NCBI RefSeq assembly: GCF_030151085.1
Contig: NZ_JASLER010000070.1
Location: forward strand, 1-64,000
Direction of reading: 5' to 3'
DNA: 64,000 bases
Origin: Bacteroides sp.
Lineage (GTDB): Bacteria; Bacteroidota; Bacteroidia; Bacteroidales; Bacteroidaceae
Part shown: positions 1-9,255 of the stretch, piece after piece
Layout: every line of letters begins with the position of its first letter
Numbering within the stretch: position 1 is the first letter of the stretch
Position numbers and translations under genes: made by a program
The notes under the pieces: generated by a model
Databases searched by the model: none
What the model was told of the DNA's origin: nothing
Seen by the model: only the letters and a program-made list of their open reading frames with translations

Positions 1-1152
1 GTATTCTCCTTCCGGGTGATAGATATTTACCGGATGATCGGCAGGTTGTGTAAGTTGATGCAGGATGCGTACACTGCGACCAGCTATAGCAGCGGCAGTG
101 AATACGGCAGTACGGAAATTCTCTTTGCTGACGGCTTGAGAGCAAGAGAAAGTGAACAAGATGCCACCTGGCTTAATCTTTTCGAAAGCTTTTACATTCA
201 GCTTGCGATAACCTTGCAAAGCGTTACGCAAGGCATCACGGTGCTTGGCAAAAGCAGGGGGATCAAGAACGATCAGATCGTATTGGTCGCCCATGCGGTC
301 GAGATACTTGAAAGCATCTTCGGCGTATGCAGCATGGCGGACGTCACCGGGGAAGTTTAATTCTATATTCTTATTAGTCAGGTCGATGGCCTTGGCGGAA
401 CTATCTACGGAATGTACAAGTTTGGCATCACCACGCATTGCATAAACGGAGAAGCCACCCGTGTAGCAGAACATGTTCAGTACGTTGCGTCCACGAGCAT
501 AGCGTTCGAGCAACGAGCGGTTTTCACGTTGGTCTACAAAGAAACCGGTCTTTTGTCCTTTCAACCAGTCAATGTGGAACTTCAAGCCATATTCCATTGC
601 GACGTTATCGGTACTTCCACCTTTCAGGAAACCGTTTTCAGGATAGAGGTCGGCTTTGAAGGGGAGGGTGGTTTCTGACTTGTAATAGATGTTATCGATC
701 TTATCTCCCATCACTTCGGTAAGCGCTTCGGCAATAGCCATGCGGTAGAGGTGCATACCGGCGGAATGTGCCTGCATAACGGCGGTACGGGCATAAATAT
801 CAATGATAAGTCCCGGAAGATTATCTCCTTCGCCGTGTACCAGGCGATAAGTATTGTTAGTGGGGTTTTCGGCAATACCAATACCACATCTCATATTGTA
901 GGCAATACTGAGCTTGCGTTTCCAAAAATCAGCATTGATCTCTTCTTCCTGGTGAAAGCTCAAAACACGTACGGCAATACTTCCAATCTGGAAATGTCCC
1001 TTTGCGATAAATTCTTTCTTGGAGGTATAGATTTCAACCACTTCTCCTTCTTCAGGCTCTCCGTCGAAATGCGCAATAGCACCGGAAAATACCCAGGGGT
1101 GGAAACGTTTTAATGACTCTTCTTTGCCGGATTTGAGATATACTTTATACAT
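1..1152 (-). CDS. Class I SAM-dependent rRNA methyltransferase (RlmI-like), 3' end missing
   Basis: Reading the minus strand from the ATG at 1152 gives 384 open codons that run off the left edge, so only the last few residues are missing (the family is about 390 aa). The start MYKVYLKSGKEESLKRFHPW and the following stretch fit a PUA-type RNA-binding domain. The middle has a KGQKTGFFVDQREN segment followed by LNMFCYTGGFSVYA (SAM-binding motif I) and VLDPPAFAKH (motif IV, DPPxF), typical of RlmI/RlmK-type 23S rRNA cytosine-5 methyltransferases. It is the third gene of a minus-strand run, starting 25 nt after the exonuclease gene. Family assignment is firm. The exact rRNA position modified is inferred only. 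Confidence 0.88.
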   Translation of the reverse strand, partial: MYKVYLKSGKEESLKRFHPWVFSGAIAHFDGEPEEGEVVEIYTSKKEFIAKGHFQIGSIAVRVLSFHQEEEINADFWKRKLSIAYNMRCGIGIAENPTNNTYRLVHGEGDNLPGLIIDIYARTAVMQAHSAGMHLYRMAIAEALTEVMGDKIDNIYYKSETTLPFKADLYPENGFLKGGSTDNVAMEYGLKFHIDWLKGQKTGFFVDQRENRSLLERYARGRNVLNMFCYTGGFSVYAMRGDAKLVHSVDSSAKAIDLTNKNIELNFPGDVRHAAYAEDAFKYLDRMGDQYDLIVLDPPAFAKHRDALRNALQGYRKLNVKAFEKIKPGGILFTFSCSQAVSKENFRTAVFTAAAIAGRSVRILHQLTQPADHPVNIYHPEGEY

Positions 1153-1156
1153 ATTA

Positions 1157-1215
1157 AAAAGTGATAATGTGGTAATATTATAATGTGGTATTGTTTTGGT
1201 GTGATAATGTGCTGG
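1157..1215. repeat. GTGATAATGTGGTAA-type repeats overlapping the 3' end of the exonuclease gene
   Basis: GTGATAATGTGGTAA occurs at 1161-1175, followed by TAATGTGGTA (1181-1190) and GTGATAATGTG (1201-1211). The same words occur at 6685-6730 and 10033-10150. The repeat extends into the end of the exonuclease reading frame and encodes its last ten or so residues. Confidence 0.6.
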
Positions 1216-1828
1216 TTTCTTCTTCCGCTGCTATTTCAAAATCTCCTGTTCGCTTTAATTCTTGTAGACGGTTGTAGATGTTGAGGCATGCGTATGCGTC
1301 AGTAGCGGCATATTGCTTTTGTGATTCGCTAAGTACATCGGCTTCCCAATTGGAAAGGCGTTGGCTTTTGGAAATCTTCTCTCCGAAAAGGATGCCATAA
1401 ATCTTTTGCAAGCTTTTGTCTTGAATGCCGAAAGCACGAACGTACTCTTGCAACTCTATACAGGAACGTTGCTCGAAAGGGGCACGTTTGTGTAGCATCA
1501 TGAAGTCGTCCCGCAAGGACAATCCTACTTTAGTTACGCTTGGGCTCTCCAATAATGTAATAATGGGGAGCGTAAGTCCGGTGAGGTTGAGGCGGAACAG
1601 GAAACAGTGCTCCTCGGAAGAAATTTGTAGCAAAGCTACTTTATGTGATTGCCCCTTGGTAAACGAAGGACGCGTCTCACTGTCAATACCCAATAAGGGA
1701 CAATTCTTCAAGTAAGTAACCGCTCTTTCTGCTTCCCACGGGGTCTGTACAACGTGTATTTCTCCGGGGAAGGCTGCCTTGGGCAAGTCATTCAGTACCT
1801 CTTTATCTATAGTTCTCTTTATGACCAT
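1178..1828 (-). CDS. 3'-5' exonuclease domain protein (RNase D/WRN-like, DEDDy)
   Basis: This 216-residue protein has one DEDD exonuclease domain. Motif I is GIDSETRPSF near residue 48, giving the metal-binding D and E. Motif II is in VGLSLRDDFMML. Motif III is YAATDAYACLNIY, with the Tyr and Asp of the DEDDy subclass. There is no HRDC domain, so it is a short stand-alone exonuclease rather than full RNase D. Substrate (RNA or DNA) cannot be told from sequence. It starts 3 nt after the DUF5063 stop and is followed by the RlmI-like gene, so the three are probably co-transcribed. The Ser/Thr/Asn-rich C-terminal tail is encoded by a local DNA repeat and is probably not part of the fold. Confidence 0.85.
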   Translation of the reverse strand: MVIKRTIDKEVLNDLPKAAFPGEIHVVQTPWEAERAVTYLKNCPLLGIDSETRPSFTKGQSHKVALLQISSEEHCFLFRLNLTGLTLPIITLLESPSVTKVGLSLRDDFMMLHKRAPFEQRSCIELQEYVRAFGIQDKSLQKIYGILFGEKISKSQRLSNWEADVLSESQKQYAATDAYACLNIYNRLQELKRTGDFEIAAEEETSTLSHQNNTTL

Positions 1829-1831
1829 AAT

Positions 1832-2386
1832 TTAAATGTTTTCTTCGCAATCACAGTCATCATCATCTTCTCCTTGTGCATACTTCGCATCGTGAAGGGC
1901 ACGCAAAGTATTGACGAGCTTTTGCCCCCAATGCAAGCGGAAGTTCTCCTGGCAGATGGCGAGAGAATCGTTCATCGTTTCGTTCAGTCCCAGTTGGAAG
2001 ACAAAAATGAAATCTTTAATGTCCTGATAAATATCAGCCAAGTCTTCGGAAATGAACTTGGTGATAGGTTGGTCGCTATACTTCATATCCGATACGAATA
2101 CGTCCATATAATCATCCTTTTCGGCAAGGATGGCGGCAAGGTTCATGCGGAGAATTTCGTAAGTTTCTTCAGTAACGAAGGTTTCCGGAGCTTCATCGCC
2201 TATTGTTTTACACTCCGGTAGCATGGAGGTCTTCAGGTAGAGCAACGGAAGTATTTTTAATGATGTATCGATAAAGGCAGAACGTTTGGCACCTTCGGCT
2301 TGTTCCATAAATTTACAGAACTCAGCTGCTACGGTGACGAATTCCACCACATTACGGTCGAATATCACTTGACTTTCTTTTTTCAT
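1832..2386 (-). CDS. DUF5063 domain protein
   Basis: This 184-residue, acidic, predicted all-helical cytoplasmic protein has no signal peptide. It resembles the DUF5063 family of Bacteroidetes, which lacks an assigned function. It ends in a very acidic tail with Cys residues (GEDDDDCDCEENI). It leads a tight minus-strand operon with a DEDDy exonuclease and an rRNA methyltransferase, which hints at a role near RNA metabolism, though this is only guilt by association. A clear -7 promoter element lies 20 nt upstream. Confidence 0.75.
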   Translation of the reverse strand: MKKESQVIFDRNVVEFVTVAAEFCKFMEQAEGAKRSAFIDTSLKILPLLYLKTSMLPECKTIGDEAPETFVTEETYEILRMNLAAILAEKDDYMDVFVSDMKYSDQPITKFISEDLADIYQDIKDFIFVFQLGLNETMNDSLAICQENFRLHWGQKLVNTLRALHDAKYAQGEDDDDCDCEENI

Positions 2387-2405
2387 ATCTTCTTGATTTG
2401 AAACG

Positions 2406-2413
2406 CAAAGATA
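2406..2413 (-). promoter_or_regulatory. -7 promoter element for the DUF5063 operon
   Basis: Read on the minus strand this is TATCTTTG followed by CG, matching the Bacteroides primary-sigma -7 consensus TAnnTTTG. It lies 20 nt upstream of the ATG at 2386. No convincing -33 TTTG was found. Confidence 0.6.
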
Positions 2414-2501
2414 CGAAAAAGGTTTGGAAAGCGTTTCATGAAATATAAAATAGGTGTTAATCTTTATGGTATAAGGTAGCGATGTAGAGTAGTTTTTTTA
2501 T

Positions 2502-2509
2502 TACTTTTG
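2502..2509 (+). promoter_or_regulatory. -7 promoter element for ftsK
   Basis: TACTTTTG matches TAnnTTTG and lies 35 nt before the ftsK ATG. A purine-rich AAGGAG (2530-2535) sits about 9 nt before the start as ribosome-binding site. Confidence 0.6.
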
Positions 2510-2544
2510 CACCAAGTCTATTATTATACAAGGAGATTTTATAC

Positions 2545-5031
2545 ATGGCAAAGAAAAATGCAACCAAAGATACAGAGCAATCTCTTTCCTTTTTCGGAAA
2601 AGTAGTTGCCTTTTTTAAGAACGAAACCATACATTTTGTAATGGGATTGATACTTGTTATCTTTTCTGTTTACTTGTTACTGGCCTTTTCATCGTTCTTC
2701 TTTACAGGAGCGGCAGACCAAAGTATTATTGATAACGGAAATGCCCAAGAGCTGGCTTCCGTTAATAATGGGGTGAAAAACTATGCCGGTTCGCGCGGTG
2801 CGCAGTTGGCTAGTTATTTGATAAACGACTGCTTCGGCATATCGTCGTTTTTTATTCTCGTGTTTCTGGCTGTAGCGGGATTGAAGTTGATGAGGGTACG
2901 TATTGTGCGTTTGTGGAAGTGGTTTATCGGATGTGCTTTGTTGCTTGTCTGGTTCTCGGTCTTTTTCGGCTTTGCATTTGTAGGTCAGTACAAAGATTCG
3001 TTCCTTTATTTGGGAGGTATGCATGGATATAATGTCAGCAATTGGCTGGCATCACAGATAGGTACACCTGGTGTATGGCTGCTATTGTTGGTAACAGCTG
3101 TTTGCTTCCTTATTTATTTGAGTGCACGCACGGTGATATGGCTGCGTAAGCTGTTTTCTTTAGGCTTTTTGAAGAGTGGCAAAGAAAAAGTTGAGAGTGA
3201 AAAGGGAGAAACTCCTGAAGAGTTTACTGATTCTTGGACTGCCAAAGGAAAAGCGCCCATTCTGAAACCTGAAAAAGTGGAACCTGAAAAGGCAGTCCCT
3301 GTAAAAACGGCTGAGAAGAAAGAACCTGCAAATGAGTTTACTCTTGATCTTGGAGGTACTTCCAAAGGAAAACCCTTCAAAGCGGATGATGAAGATGTTA
3401 TGATGACCATCGAAACGCCCGAACCCGACCCGGTGCCCCCTTTCCGGGAAGCGCCGGTCGATAAAGAACCGGCATTCGAAGTAGAATCAAATGAAGAGGA
3501 AGAGTATCAGGGTGCTGAAAAAGAACCTTATAATCCTTGCTTGGATTTAGAGAATTATCATTATCCTCCGGTTGATTTAATGAAGTTCTACGATAATGCG
3601 GAACCAACCATTGACATGGCGGAGCAGAATGCCAATAAAGATAGAATTGTCAATACGTTACGTAGCTTTGGTATCGAAATTAGTACTATTAAGGCAACCG
3701 TAGGACCTACGGTGACTCTTTACGAAATAACTCCCGAACAAGGGGTGCGTATATCTAAAATCCGTGGTTTGGAAGATGATATAGCCTTGAGCCTTTCTGC
3801 TTTAGGTATTCGTATTATTGCACCGATACCCGGTAAAGGAACTATCGGTATTGAAGTGCCGAACTCTAATCCGAAGATGGTGTCGGGGCAGAGCATTATC
3901 GGTAGCAAAAGGTTTCAGGAGACCACATACGACTTGCCTATCGCCTTGGGTAAGACCATCACCAATGAAGTCTTTATGGTGGATTTGTGTAAAATGCCCC
4001 ACGTACTTGTTGCCGGTGCTACCGGTCAGGGTAAGTCAGTCGGCTTGAACGCAATTATTACCTCCTTATTATATAAGAAGCATCCGGCTGAATTGAAGTT
4101 CGTATTAGTGGACCCCAAGAAGGTGGAATTTAGTATCTATTCCGTTATTGAACATCATTTTCTTGCCAAATTGCCTGATGGGGGAGATGCGATTATTACA
4201 GACGTAACCAAAGTGGTGCAGACGCTGAACTCTATTTGTATGGAGATGGATACGCGTTATGACTTGTTGAAAGCTGCCCATGTACGTAATATCAAGGAAT
4301 ATAATGAGAAATTCATCAACCGTCGACTGAATCCGGAAAAGGGACATAAGTTCATGCCGTATATTGTGGTGGTTATTGATGAGTTCGGTGATTTGATTAT
4401 GACGGCCGGTAAAGATGTAGAGTTGCCTATTGCCCGTATTGCCCAGTTGGCGCGTGCCGTAGGTATTCACATGATTATTGCTACACAACGACCGACTACC
4501 AATATTATCACAGGTACTATCAAAGCGAACTTCCCGGCACGTATCGCTTTCCGTGTATCGGCTATGGTCGACTCGCGTACCATCCTCGACCGTCCGGGAG
4601 CTAATCAGTTGATAGGTCGTGGTGATATGTTGTTCTTGCAGGGAGCCGATCCGGTTCGTGTGCAATGTGCCTTTATCGATACGCCGGAGGTGGCGGAGAT
4701 AACCAAATATATTGCCCGTCAACAAGGATATCCTACTGCTTTCTATCTGCCTGAGTATGTAGATGAAAATGCCGGTGGTGACTTGGGAGATGTAGATATG
4801 GGACGCCTGGATCCTCTCTTTGAAGATGCTGCCCGTTTGGTGGTGATTCACCAGCAAGGTTCTACTTCGTTGATTCAGCGTAAATTCGCTATCGGTTATA
4901 ATCGTGCAGGTCGTATCATGGATCAGTTGGAGAAAGCCGGAATTGTGGGTTCTGCCCAGGGAAGTAAGGCTCGTGAAGTGTTCTGTATTGATGAGAATGA
5001 CTTGGAAATGCGCCTGAACAATTTGCAATAA
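2545..5031 (+). CDS. ftsK: DNA translocase FtsK
   Basis: This 828-residue protein is the septal DNA pump that moves chromosome ends through the closing septum and activates XerCD at dif. The N-terminal ~210 residues carry about four membrane helices. A charged, Glu/Pro-rich linker follows (about 215-345). The motor has Walker A GATGQGKS near residues 491-498 and Walker B VVVIDEFGD near 607-615. The C-terminal winged-helix gamma domain (about 765-820, IQRKFAIGYNRAGRIMDQLE) reads KOPS-type sequences. The start is supported by a good ribosome-binding site. Two genes follow on the same strand, a LolA-like carrier (56 nt gap) and trxB, probably as an operon. Confidence 0.96.
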   Translation: MAKKNATKDTEQSLSFFGKVVAFFKNETIHFVMGLILVIFSVYLLLAFSSFFFTGAADQSIIDNGNAQELASVNNGVKNYAGSRGAQLASYLINDCFGISSFFILVFLAVAGLKLMRVRIVRLWKWFIGCALLLVWFSVFFGFAFVGQYKDSFLYLGGMHGYNVSNWLASQIGTPGVWLLLLVTAVCFLIYLSARTVIWLRKLFSLGFLKSGKEKVESEKGETPEEFTDSWTAKGKAPILKPEKVEPEKAVPVKTAEKKEPANEFTLDLGGTSKGKPFKADDEDVMMTIETPEPDPVPPFREAPVDKEPAFEVESNEEEEYQGAEKEPYNPCLDLENYHYPPVDLMKFYDNAEPTIDMAEQNANKDRIVNTLRSFGIEISTIKATVGPTVTLYEITPEQGVRISKIRGLEDDIALSLSALGIRIIAPIPGKGTIGIEVPNSNPKMVSGQSIIGSKRFQETTYDLPIALGKTITNEVFMVDLCKMPHVLVAGATGQGKSVGLNAIITSLLYKKHPAELKFVLVDPKKVEFSIYSVIEHHFLAKLPDGGDAIITDVTKVVQTLNSICMEMDTRYDLLKAAHVRNIKEYNEKFINRRLNPEKGHKFMPYIVVVIDEFGDLIMTAGKDVELPIARIAQLARAVGIHMIIATQRPTTNIITGTIKANFPARIAFRVSAMVDSRTILDRPGANQLIGRGDMLFLQGADPVRVQCAFIDTPEVAEITKYIARQQGYPTAFYLPEYVDENAGGDLGDVDMGRLDPLFEDAARLVVIHQQGSTSLIQRKFAIGYNRAGRIMDQLEKAGIVGSAQGSKAREVFCIDENDLEMRLNNLQ

Positions 5032-5087
5032 AACAATGTTTATTTTTAAGATGTGGCATGTACTTGCCTGAAAGGTTTGCATAGAAT

Positions 5088-5720
5088 ATGTTGAAAATCA
5101 ATCAAATTTTAATCTTTATTTGTGTATGCTGTTTTGCTTTGCCAATGTCGGCACAGCTTACGGATGCCAAAGATATATTGGATCGTACTGCTGAGAATTT
5201 TCGGAATGCGGGAGGTGTCAAAGCGACATTTACTGTTCGCACCTCCGATGGTACTTCGAACGGCACTATTCGCTTGAAAGGAGACAAATTCCTTTTGGAA
5301 GCAGAGGGTGCGACAACTTGGTTCGACGGTCATACACAGTGGAGTTATATTGCTTCCAGTGATGAAGTAAATGTTTCTGAACCTACTCCGGAAGAATTGC
5401 AAAGTATTAATCCATACGCCTTTTTGTCCCTCTATAAGCATGGTTATAAAGAGAAGCTGGGAAAGATCGATAACTCCCAGGATAATTCTCTTTATAAAGT
5501 AGTATTGACTGCTACAGACCGTAAGCAAGATTTGCAGTGTATCATATTTTATATTGCAAAAGATTCATTCCGTCCTGTGCGTGTCAGCATGGCACAGAGG
5601 GGAGGAGAGACTGTAGTGATCATTATCAATTCATATCAGACCGGGCAGTCTTATCCGGACAGTCTATTTGTGTTTGATAAGAAGGCATATCCGAAGGCGG
5701 AGGTGATTGATTTGAGATAA
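5088..5720 (+). CDS. LolA-like periplasmic lipoprotein carrier
   Basis: This 210-residue exported protein has a signal peptide ending near the PMSAQ site (residue ~22). The rest matches the LolA-like half-barrel: it starts with DAKDILDRTAENFRNAGGVKATFTV, then GTIRLKGDKFLLE and TTWFDGHTQWSYI. Proteins of this family carry lipoproteins from the inner to the outer membrane, which suits an organism with many surface lipoproteins. It follows ftsK directly and precedes trxB by 23 nt. LolA-type proteins beside ftsK are common in Bacteroidetes. Which lipoproteins it serves cannot be told. Confidence 0.85.
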   Translation: MLKINQILIFICVCCFALPMSAQLTDAKDILDRTAENFRNAGGVKATFTVRTSDGTSNGTIRLKGDKFLLEAEGATTWFDGHTQWSYIASSDEVNVSEPTPEELQSINPYAFLSLYKHGYKEKLGKIDNSQDNSLYKVVLTATDRKQDLQCIIFYIAKDSFRPVRVSMAQRGGETVVIIINSYQTGQSYPDSLFVFDKKAYPKAEVIDLR

Positions 5721-5743
5721 AAAATAGCTTTAATAAATAGAAT

Positions 5744-6685
5744 ATGGAAAAAGTAAAATGTCTGATTATTGGTTCGGGCCCTGCCGGTTACACAGCTGCT
5801 ATCTATGCAGGTCGTGCCAATCTTTCACCGGTGCTTTATGCCGGTTTACAACCAGGCGGTCAGTTGACAACTACTACCGATGTAGAAAACTTTCCCGGTT
5901 ATCCGGCTGGTATTGCCGGTCCTGAATTAATGGAAGACTTGCGTAAGCAAGCTGAGCGTTTTGGTGCCGATCTTCGTAACGGTATTGCTACCGCTGCTGA
6001 TCTTAGCCAGGCTCCTTATAAAATAACTATTGATGACGACAAGGTCATTGAAGCCCAATCCATTATTATCGCCACTGGCGCCGAAGCAAAATATCTGGGA
6101 CTGGACGATGAGAAAAAATATGCAGGTATGGGTGTTAGTGCTTGTGCTACTTGCGACGGTTTCTTCTATCGTAAGAAAGTTGTAGCTGTTGTAGGTGGTG
6201 GTGATACTGCTTGCGAAGAAGCTGTTTATCTTGCAGGTCTGGCATCAAAAGTTTATCTGATTGTTCGTAAACCCTTCTTGCGTGCTTCTAAGATTATGCA
6301 GGAACGTGTGATGAATCACGATAAGATTGAAGTTCTGTTTGAACACAATGCCATAGGTCTTTATGGAGATAATGGTGTGGAAGGCGTTCATCTTGTAAAA
6401 CGTATGGGTGAATCTGATGAAGAACGTTATGATTTAGCCATTGATGGCTTCTTCCTGGCTATCGGTCATAAACCTAATTCTGATATATTCAAGGGCTATA
6501 TAGATACCGATGAAGTAGGCTATATCATTACTGAACCCGGTACTCCGCGTACGAAGGTTCCCGGTGTATTTGCTGCCGGAGACGTAGCCGATTCACATTA
6601 TCGTCAAGCTATTACAGCAGCAGGTACAGGCTGCCAAGCTGCCATTGAAGCTGAGAGATATCTTTCAGCAAAAGGACTGATTTAG
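5744..6685 (+). CDS. trxB: Thioredoxin-disulfide reductase
   Basis: This 313-residue cytoplasmic flavoenzyme reduces thioredoxin with NADPH. FAD-binding motif GSGPAGYTAAIYAGRA lies near residues 9-24. The redox-active CATC motif is at residues 134-137. The NADPH site is VVGGGDTACEEA. The C-terminal FAD motif is GVFAAGDVAD. Length is standard for the bacterial low-molecular-weight enzyme. It ends the ftsK / LolA-like / trxB run and faces the GH20 gene, with a perfect inverted repeat between the two stops. Confidence 0.96.
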   Translation: MEKVKCLIIGSGPAGYTAAIYAGRANLSPVLYAGLQPGGQLTTTTDVENFPGYPAGIAGPELMEDLRKQAERFGADLRNGIATAADLSQAPYKITIDDDKVIEAQSIIIATGAEAKYLGLDDEKKYAGMGVSACATCDGFFYRKKVVAVVGGGDTACEEAVYLAGLASKVYLIVRKPFLRASKIMQERVMNHDKIEVLFEHNAIGLYGDNGVEGVHLVKRMGESDEERYDLAIDGFFLAIGHKPNSDIFKGYIDTDEVGYIITEPGTPRTKVPGVFAAGDVADSHYRQAITAAGTGCQAAIEAERYLSAKGLI

Positions 6686-6689
6686 TGAT

Positions 6690-6728
6690 AAGGTGGTAAG
6701 TGGTAAAGTGATTACCACTTACCACCTT
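6690..6728. terminator. Inverted repeat between convergent trxB and GH20 genes
   Basis: Perfect 17-bp arms at 6690-6706 and 6712-6728 (left arm begins AAGGTGGTAAGTGG) enclose a 5-nt loop AGTGA. It lies between the stops of two convergent genes, so it probably ends transcription from both sides, although neither side has a strong U tract. Its words belong to the GTGGTAA / GTGATAA repeat family seen elsewhere in the window. Confidence 0.65.
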
Positions 6729-6731
6729 CAC

Positions 6732-9176
6732 TTAATAGATTTCAATCTCATCCACATACATGTCTGATGGAATAATTTCATCAGGAGTGTCTTTACGACA
6801 AACAATTCCGTTTTTCAATGTACCTCCACTTTTTAAAATCACTTTTACGTAGCGTGTTTCGGTAGGGGTAAACTTCACGGTATCGGTAAATGCTTTTCTG
6901 CCCTGTTCGGGGTATTCGCGCGTATAGGATGCCTGAGCTATCGGATGATATTCCTTGCCATCCGGCGAAACTTCTACGTTAACGGCGCTAGCAGGTAAGA
7001 TGCGAAAAGCTGGATTATATAGAGTACCAAAAGTTACAGCGCTTATAGTTGCTGTTTTTTCAAGATCGATAGTAAATACAAGCTCGTTATTGCACTTCTC
7101 GTTTAACTTGAAAGCTACCCAGGGAGTCAGTGAGGCTATATTCCCACGTTTGCCATTGGTCAATCCTAATGTAGTGGTATCTGCACCCAGTACATCGTTC
7201 TCGCTGAAAATGTCGCCACTCATCCAGCCGCATTTAGGAGCGGTAGTATATTGCTTTCCTGCTATAAAATTGGAATAAAGTTTCTTTTCGGTCACTTTTC
7301 CCTGTATTTTGTTCCCTTTGAAGGCTGCTGCTTTTAGGTTGACATTACCTTCCCATACAAATGGTGCGGTATAAAGAGGGGATTTTGCAGTAGGAATACT
7401 TCCGTCCAGCGTATACCTGATTTTGGCATTCGGATAGAAGCTTTCTAAAATGACTTTCAGGGTATCGTTGTAAACGCGTGTATTGATATAGGTATCGAAG
7501 AAGCTGCGGCATGCTTTTACGTTCATTGCATCCATGCGTTCGAAATCTTCTACCATACGCTGGCAGAAATTAGCCCAATTCTTGTTAACATTCCATGTCC
7601 ATCCGGTTTCAGCTAATGCTATAGCACGCGGAAAGGCTTGGTAGTCACGACGTTCGTCATTCTGCATATATTCAGTCCATATATTTCCTTGTATGCCGAT
7701 GATATGTTCCTTTGTTGCTTCGTCGGTATCTTCGGGAATGGGATTGTAGCTGTATGTCTTTTTTAGTGTATTGTAGCCACCGATTGTGGTAGGGGCTGTT
7801 TCCGGTTCTTCCTGGTATTGGTCCAGATAGGCATACAGGCTTGGAGTCATGATGGCGTCGTGTCCGGATTTCGCTGCATTTATTCCTCCTTGCACGCCGC
7901 GCCAGGACATGACGGTGGCGTTTGGTGCTAATCCACCTTCTAGTATTTCGTCCCATCCGATGATATTACGCCCTTTGCTATTCAGGTATTTCTCCATGCG
8001 GGTGACGAAATAACTTTGAAGTTTTTCTTCTTTCGTATGCTTTTTACCATCAACCGTGTTGGGGGTAATGTCTTCTTTCAAACCAAGCTGTTTGATTAGT
8101 GATTGGCAATGTGCACAATCCTTCCATGCGTTCTTTGGGCATTCGTCTCCGCCAATGTGAATATAGGAACTGGGGAAGAGTTCTATTACTTCGTCCAGTA
8201 CTCCCTCTAAGAATTGGAAAGTTTCTTCCTTGGGACAATAAACCTGCTTGAAGATACCCCATGTACCTGTTACATCGTAGGTGGTGTCCGGAGTACAAGA
8301 AAGTTCGGAATAAGAAGCAATAGCAGCGATAGCATGTCCCGGCATTTCTATTTCGGGAATAACTGTGATATATTTGCTGGCGGCGTATGCCACTACATCT
8401 TTTATTTGTTCTTGGGTATAGTAGCCTCCATGTTCTTTTCCGTCGAATACCTGTGGCCAATTAACGTAATAATAGTCTACCAATGTTTCTTTCCGTTTGG
8501 AGCCTACTTCTGTTAGTTTGGGGTATTTCTTAATCTCTATCCGCCAGCCTTGGTCGTCGGTCAGGTGCCAGTGAAAAGTATTCATCTTGTGCATGGCTAG
8601 CATATCAATGAATTTATAAATATAGTCGATGGAGGAGAAATGACGGCAAACATCCAACATTAAACCACGATAGGCAAAACAGGGAGCATCCTCTATTTCA
8701 ACGGCAGGTAATGACCAGTCTTGTTGTTTAGTTAACTCTTTGCCGTAAATTGCGGGAGGTAATAGCTGATAAATCGTTTGTAAGCCGTAATAGAAGCCAT
8801 TGGGCTGTGACGCAGTCAAAGCTATTTCATTCGGCATAATAGAAAGTTTATATCCTTCTTTGGGCATACCTTCTACAGTGAGAAAACGAATAGCCGGTAA
8901 ATCGGTATGCGCTTGTTTGCTCGATTGCAGGGTAATGCCGGAGATATTCTGAATCCGTGTGATTAAGCTGTCAGCGATGTTTTGTACTTCCGGCGAACAA
9001 TCGGCGGTTACAACAGATACTTTATCCGTCAGCTTAAAACGTCCATCTTTTGTAATGAGTTGATTGGGTAAAGGTATTATATTGTACTCATTTACAGTCT
9101 CTTTTGTGGTGTGATAACAGCTAGAGAACAGAAACAATAAACCTGTCAGAAGCGAGAGATATACTACTTTTCTCAT
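6732..9176 (-). CDS. Beta-N-acetylhexosaminidase, GH20, with C-terminal beta-sandwich
   Basis: This 814-residue exported enzyme removes terminal beta-GlcNAc or GalNAc. The N-terminus is a lipoprotein-type signal (LLFLFSSC, Cys ~20). It is followed by a GH20b N-domain and the GH20 barrel, beginning near YRGLMLDVCRHF, with HWHLTDDQGWRIEI and the catalytic Asp-Glu pair in HIGGDECPKNAW (D344-E345). After the barrel come a chitobiase C-terminal-like segment (IRYTLDGSIPTAKSPLY) and a discoidin-like beta-sandwich to the end. It lies 79 nt downstream of the Crp/Fnr gene on the same strand and may be partly co-transcribed. Likely substrates are host or microbial N-acetylhexosamine glycans. Confidence 0.93.
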   Translation of the reverse strand: MRKVVYLSLLTGLLFLFSSCYHTTKETVNEYNIIPLPNQLITKDGRFKLTDKVSVVTADCSPEVQNIADSLITRIQNISGITLQSSKQAHTDLPAIRFLTVEGMPKEGYKLSIMPNEIALTASQPNGFYYGLQTIYQLLPPAIYGKELTKQQDWSLPAVEIEDAPCFAYRGLMLDVCRHFSSIDYIYKFIDMLAMHKMNTFHWHLTDDQGWRIEIKKYPKLTEVGSKRKETLVDYYYVNWPQVFDGKEHGGYYTQEQIKDVVAYAASKYITVIPEIEMPGHAIAAIASYSELSCTPDTTYDVTGTWGIFKQVYCPKEETFQFLEGVLDEVIELFPSSYIHIGGDECPKNAWKDCAHCQSLIKQLGLKEDITPNTVDGKKHTKEEKLQSYFVTRMEKYLNSKGRNIIGWDEILEGGLAPNATVMSWRGVQGGINAAKSGHDAIMTPSLYAYLDQYQEEPETAPTTIGGYNTLKKTYSYNPIPEDTDEATKEHIIGIQGNIWTEYMQNDERRDYQAFPRAIALAETGWTWNVNKNWANFCQRMVEDFERMDAMNVKACRSFFDTYINTRVYNDTLKVILESFYPNAKIRYTLDGSIPTAKSPLYTAPFVWEGNVNLKAAAFKGNKIQGKVTEKKLYSNFIAGKQYTTAPKCGWMSGDIFSENDVLGADTTTLGLTNGKRGNIASLTPWVAFKLNEKCNNELVFTIDLEKTATISAVTFGTLYNPAFRILPASAVNVEVSPDGKEYHPIAQASYTREYPEQGRKAFTDTVKFTPTETRYVKVILKSGGTLKNGIVCRKDTPDEIIPSDMYVDEIEIY

Positions 9177-9255
9177 CGTTTTTATATGTGTTAAGTTGAT
9201 AAATAGTCTGGGGAAAAGGATTTTTTGAGTAACAAGTGGGGGCTTGTTGACTTAC

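Noticed and set aside
16..1113. Several plus-strand frames in the first kilobase
   Set aside because: The minus strand carries a continuous 384-codon methyltransferase frame with family motifs; the plus frames are shadows.
4105..5082. Long minus-strand open frame (325 codons) opposite ftsK
   Set aside because: It is a shadow of the ftsK codon pattern, has no ribosome-binding site or promoter, and its product looks like no protein.
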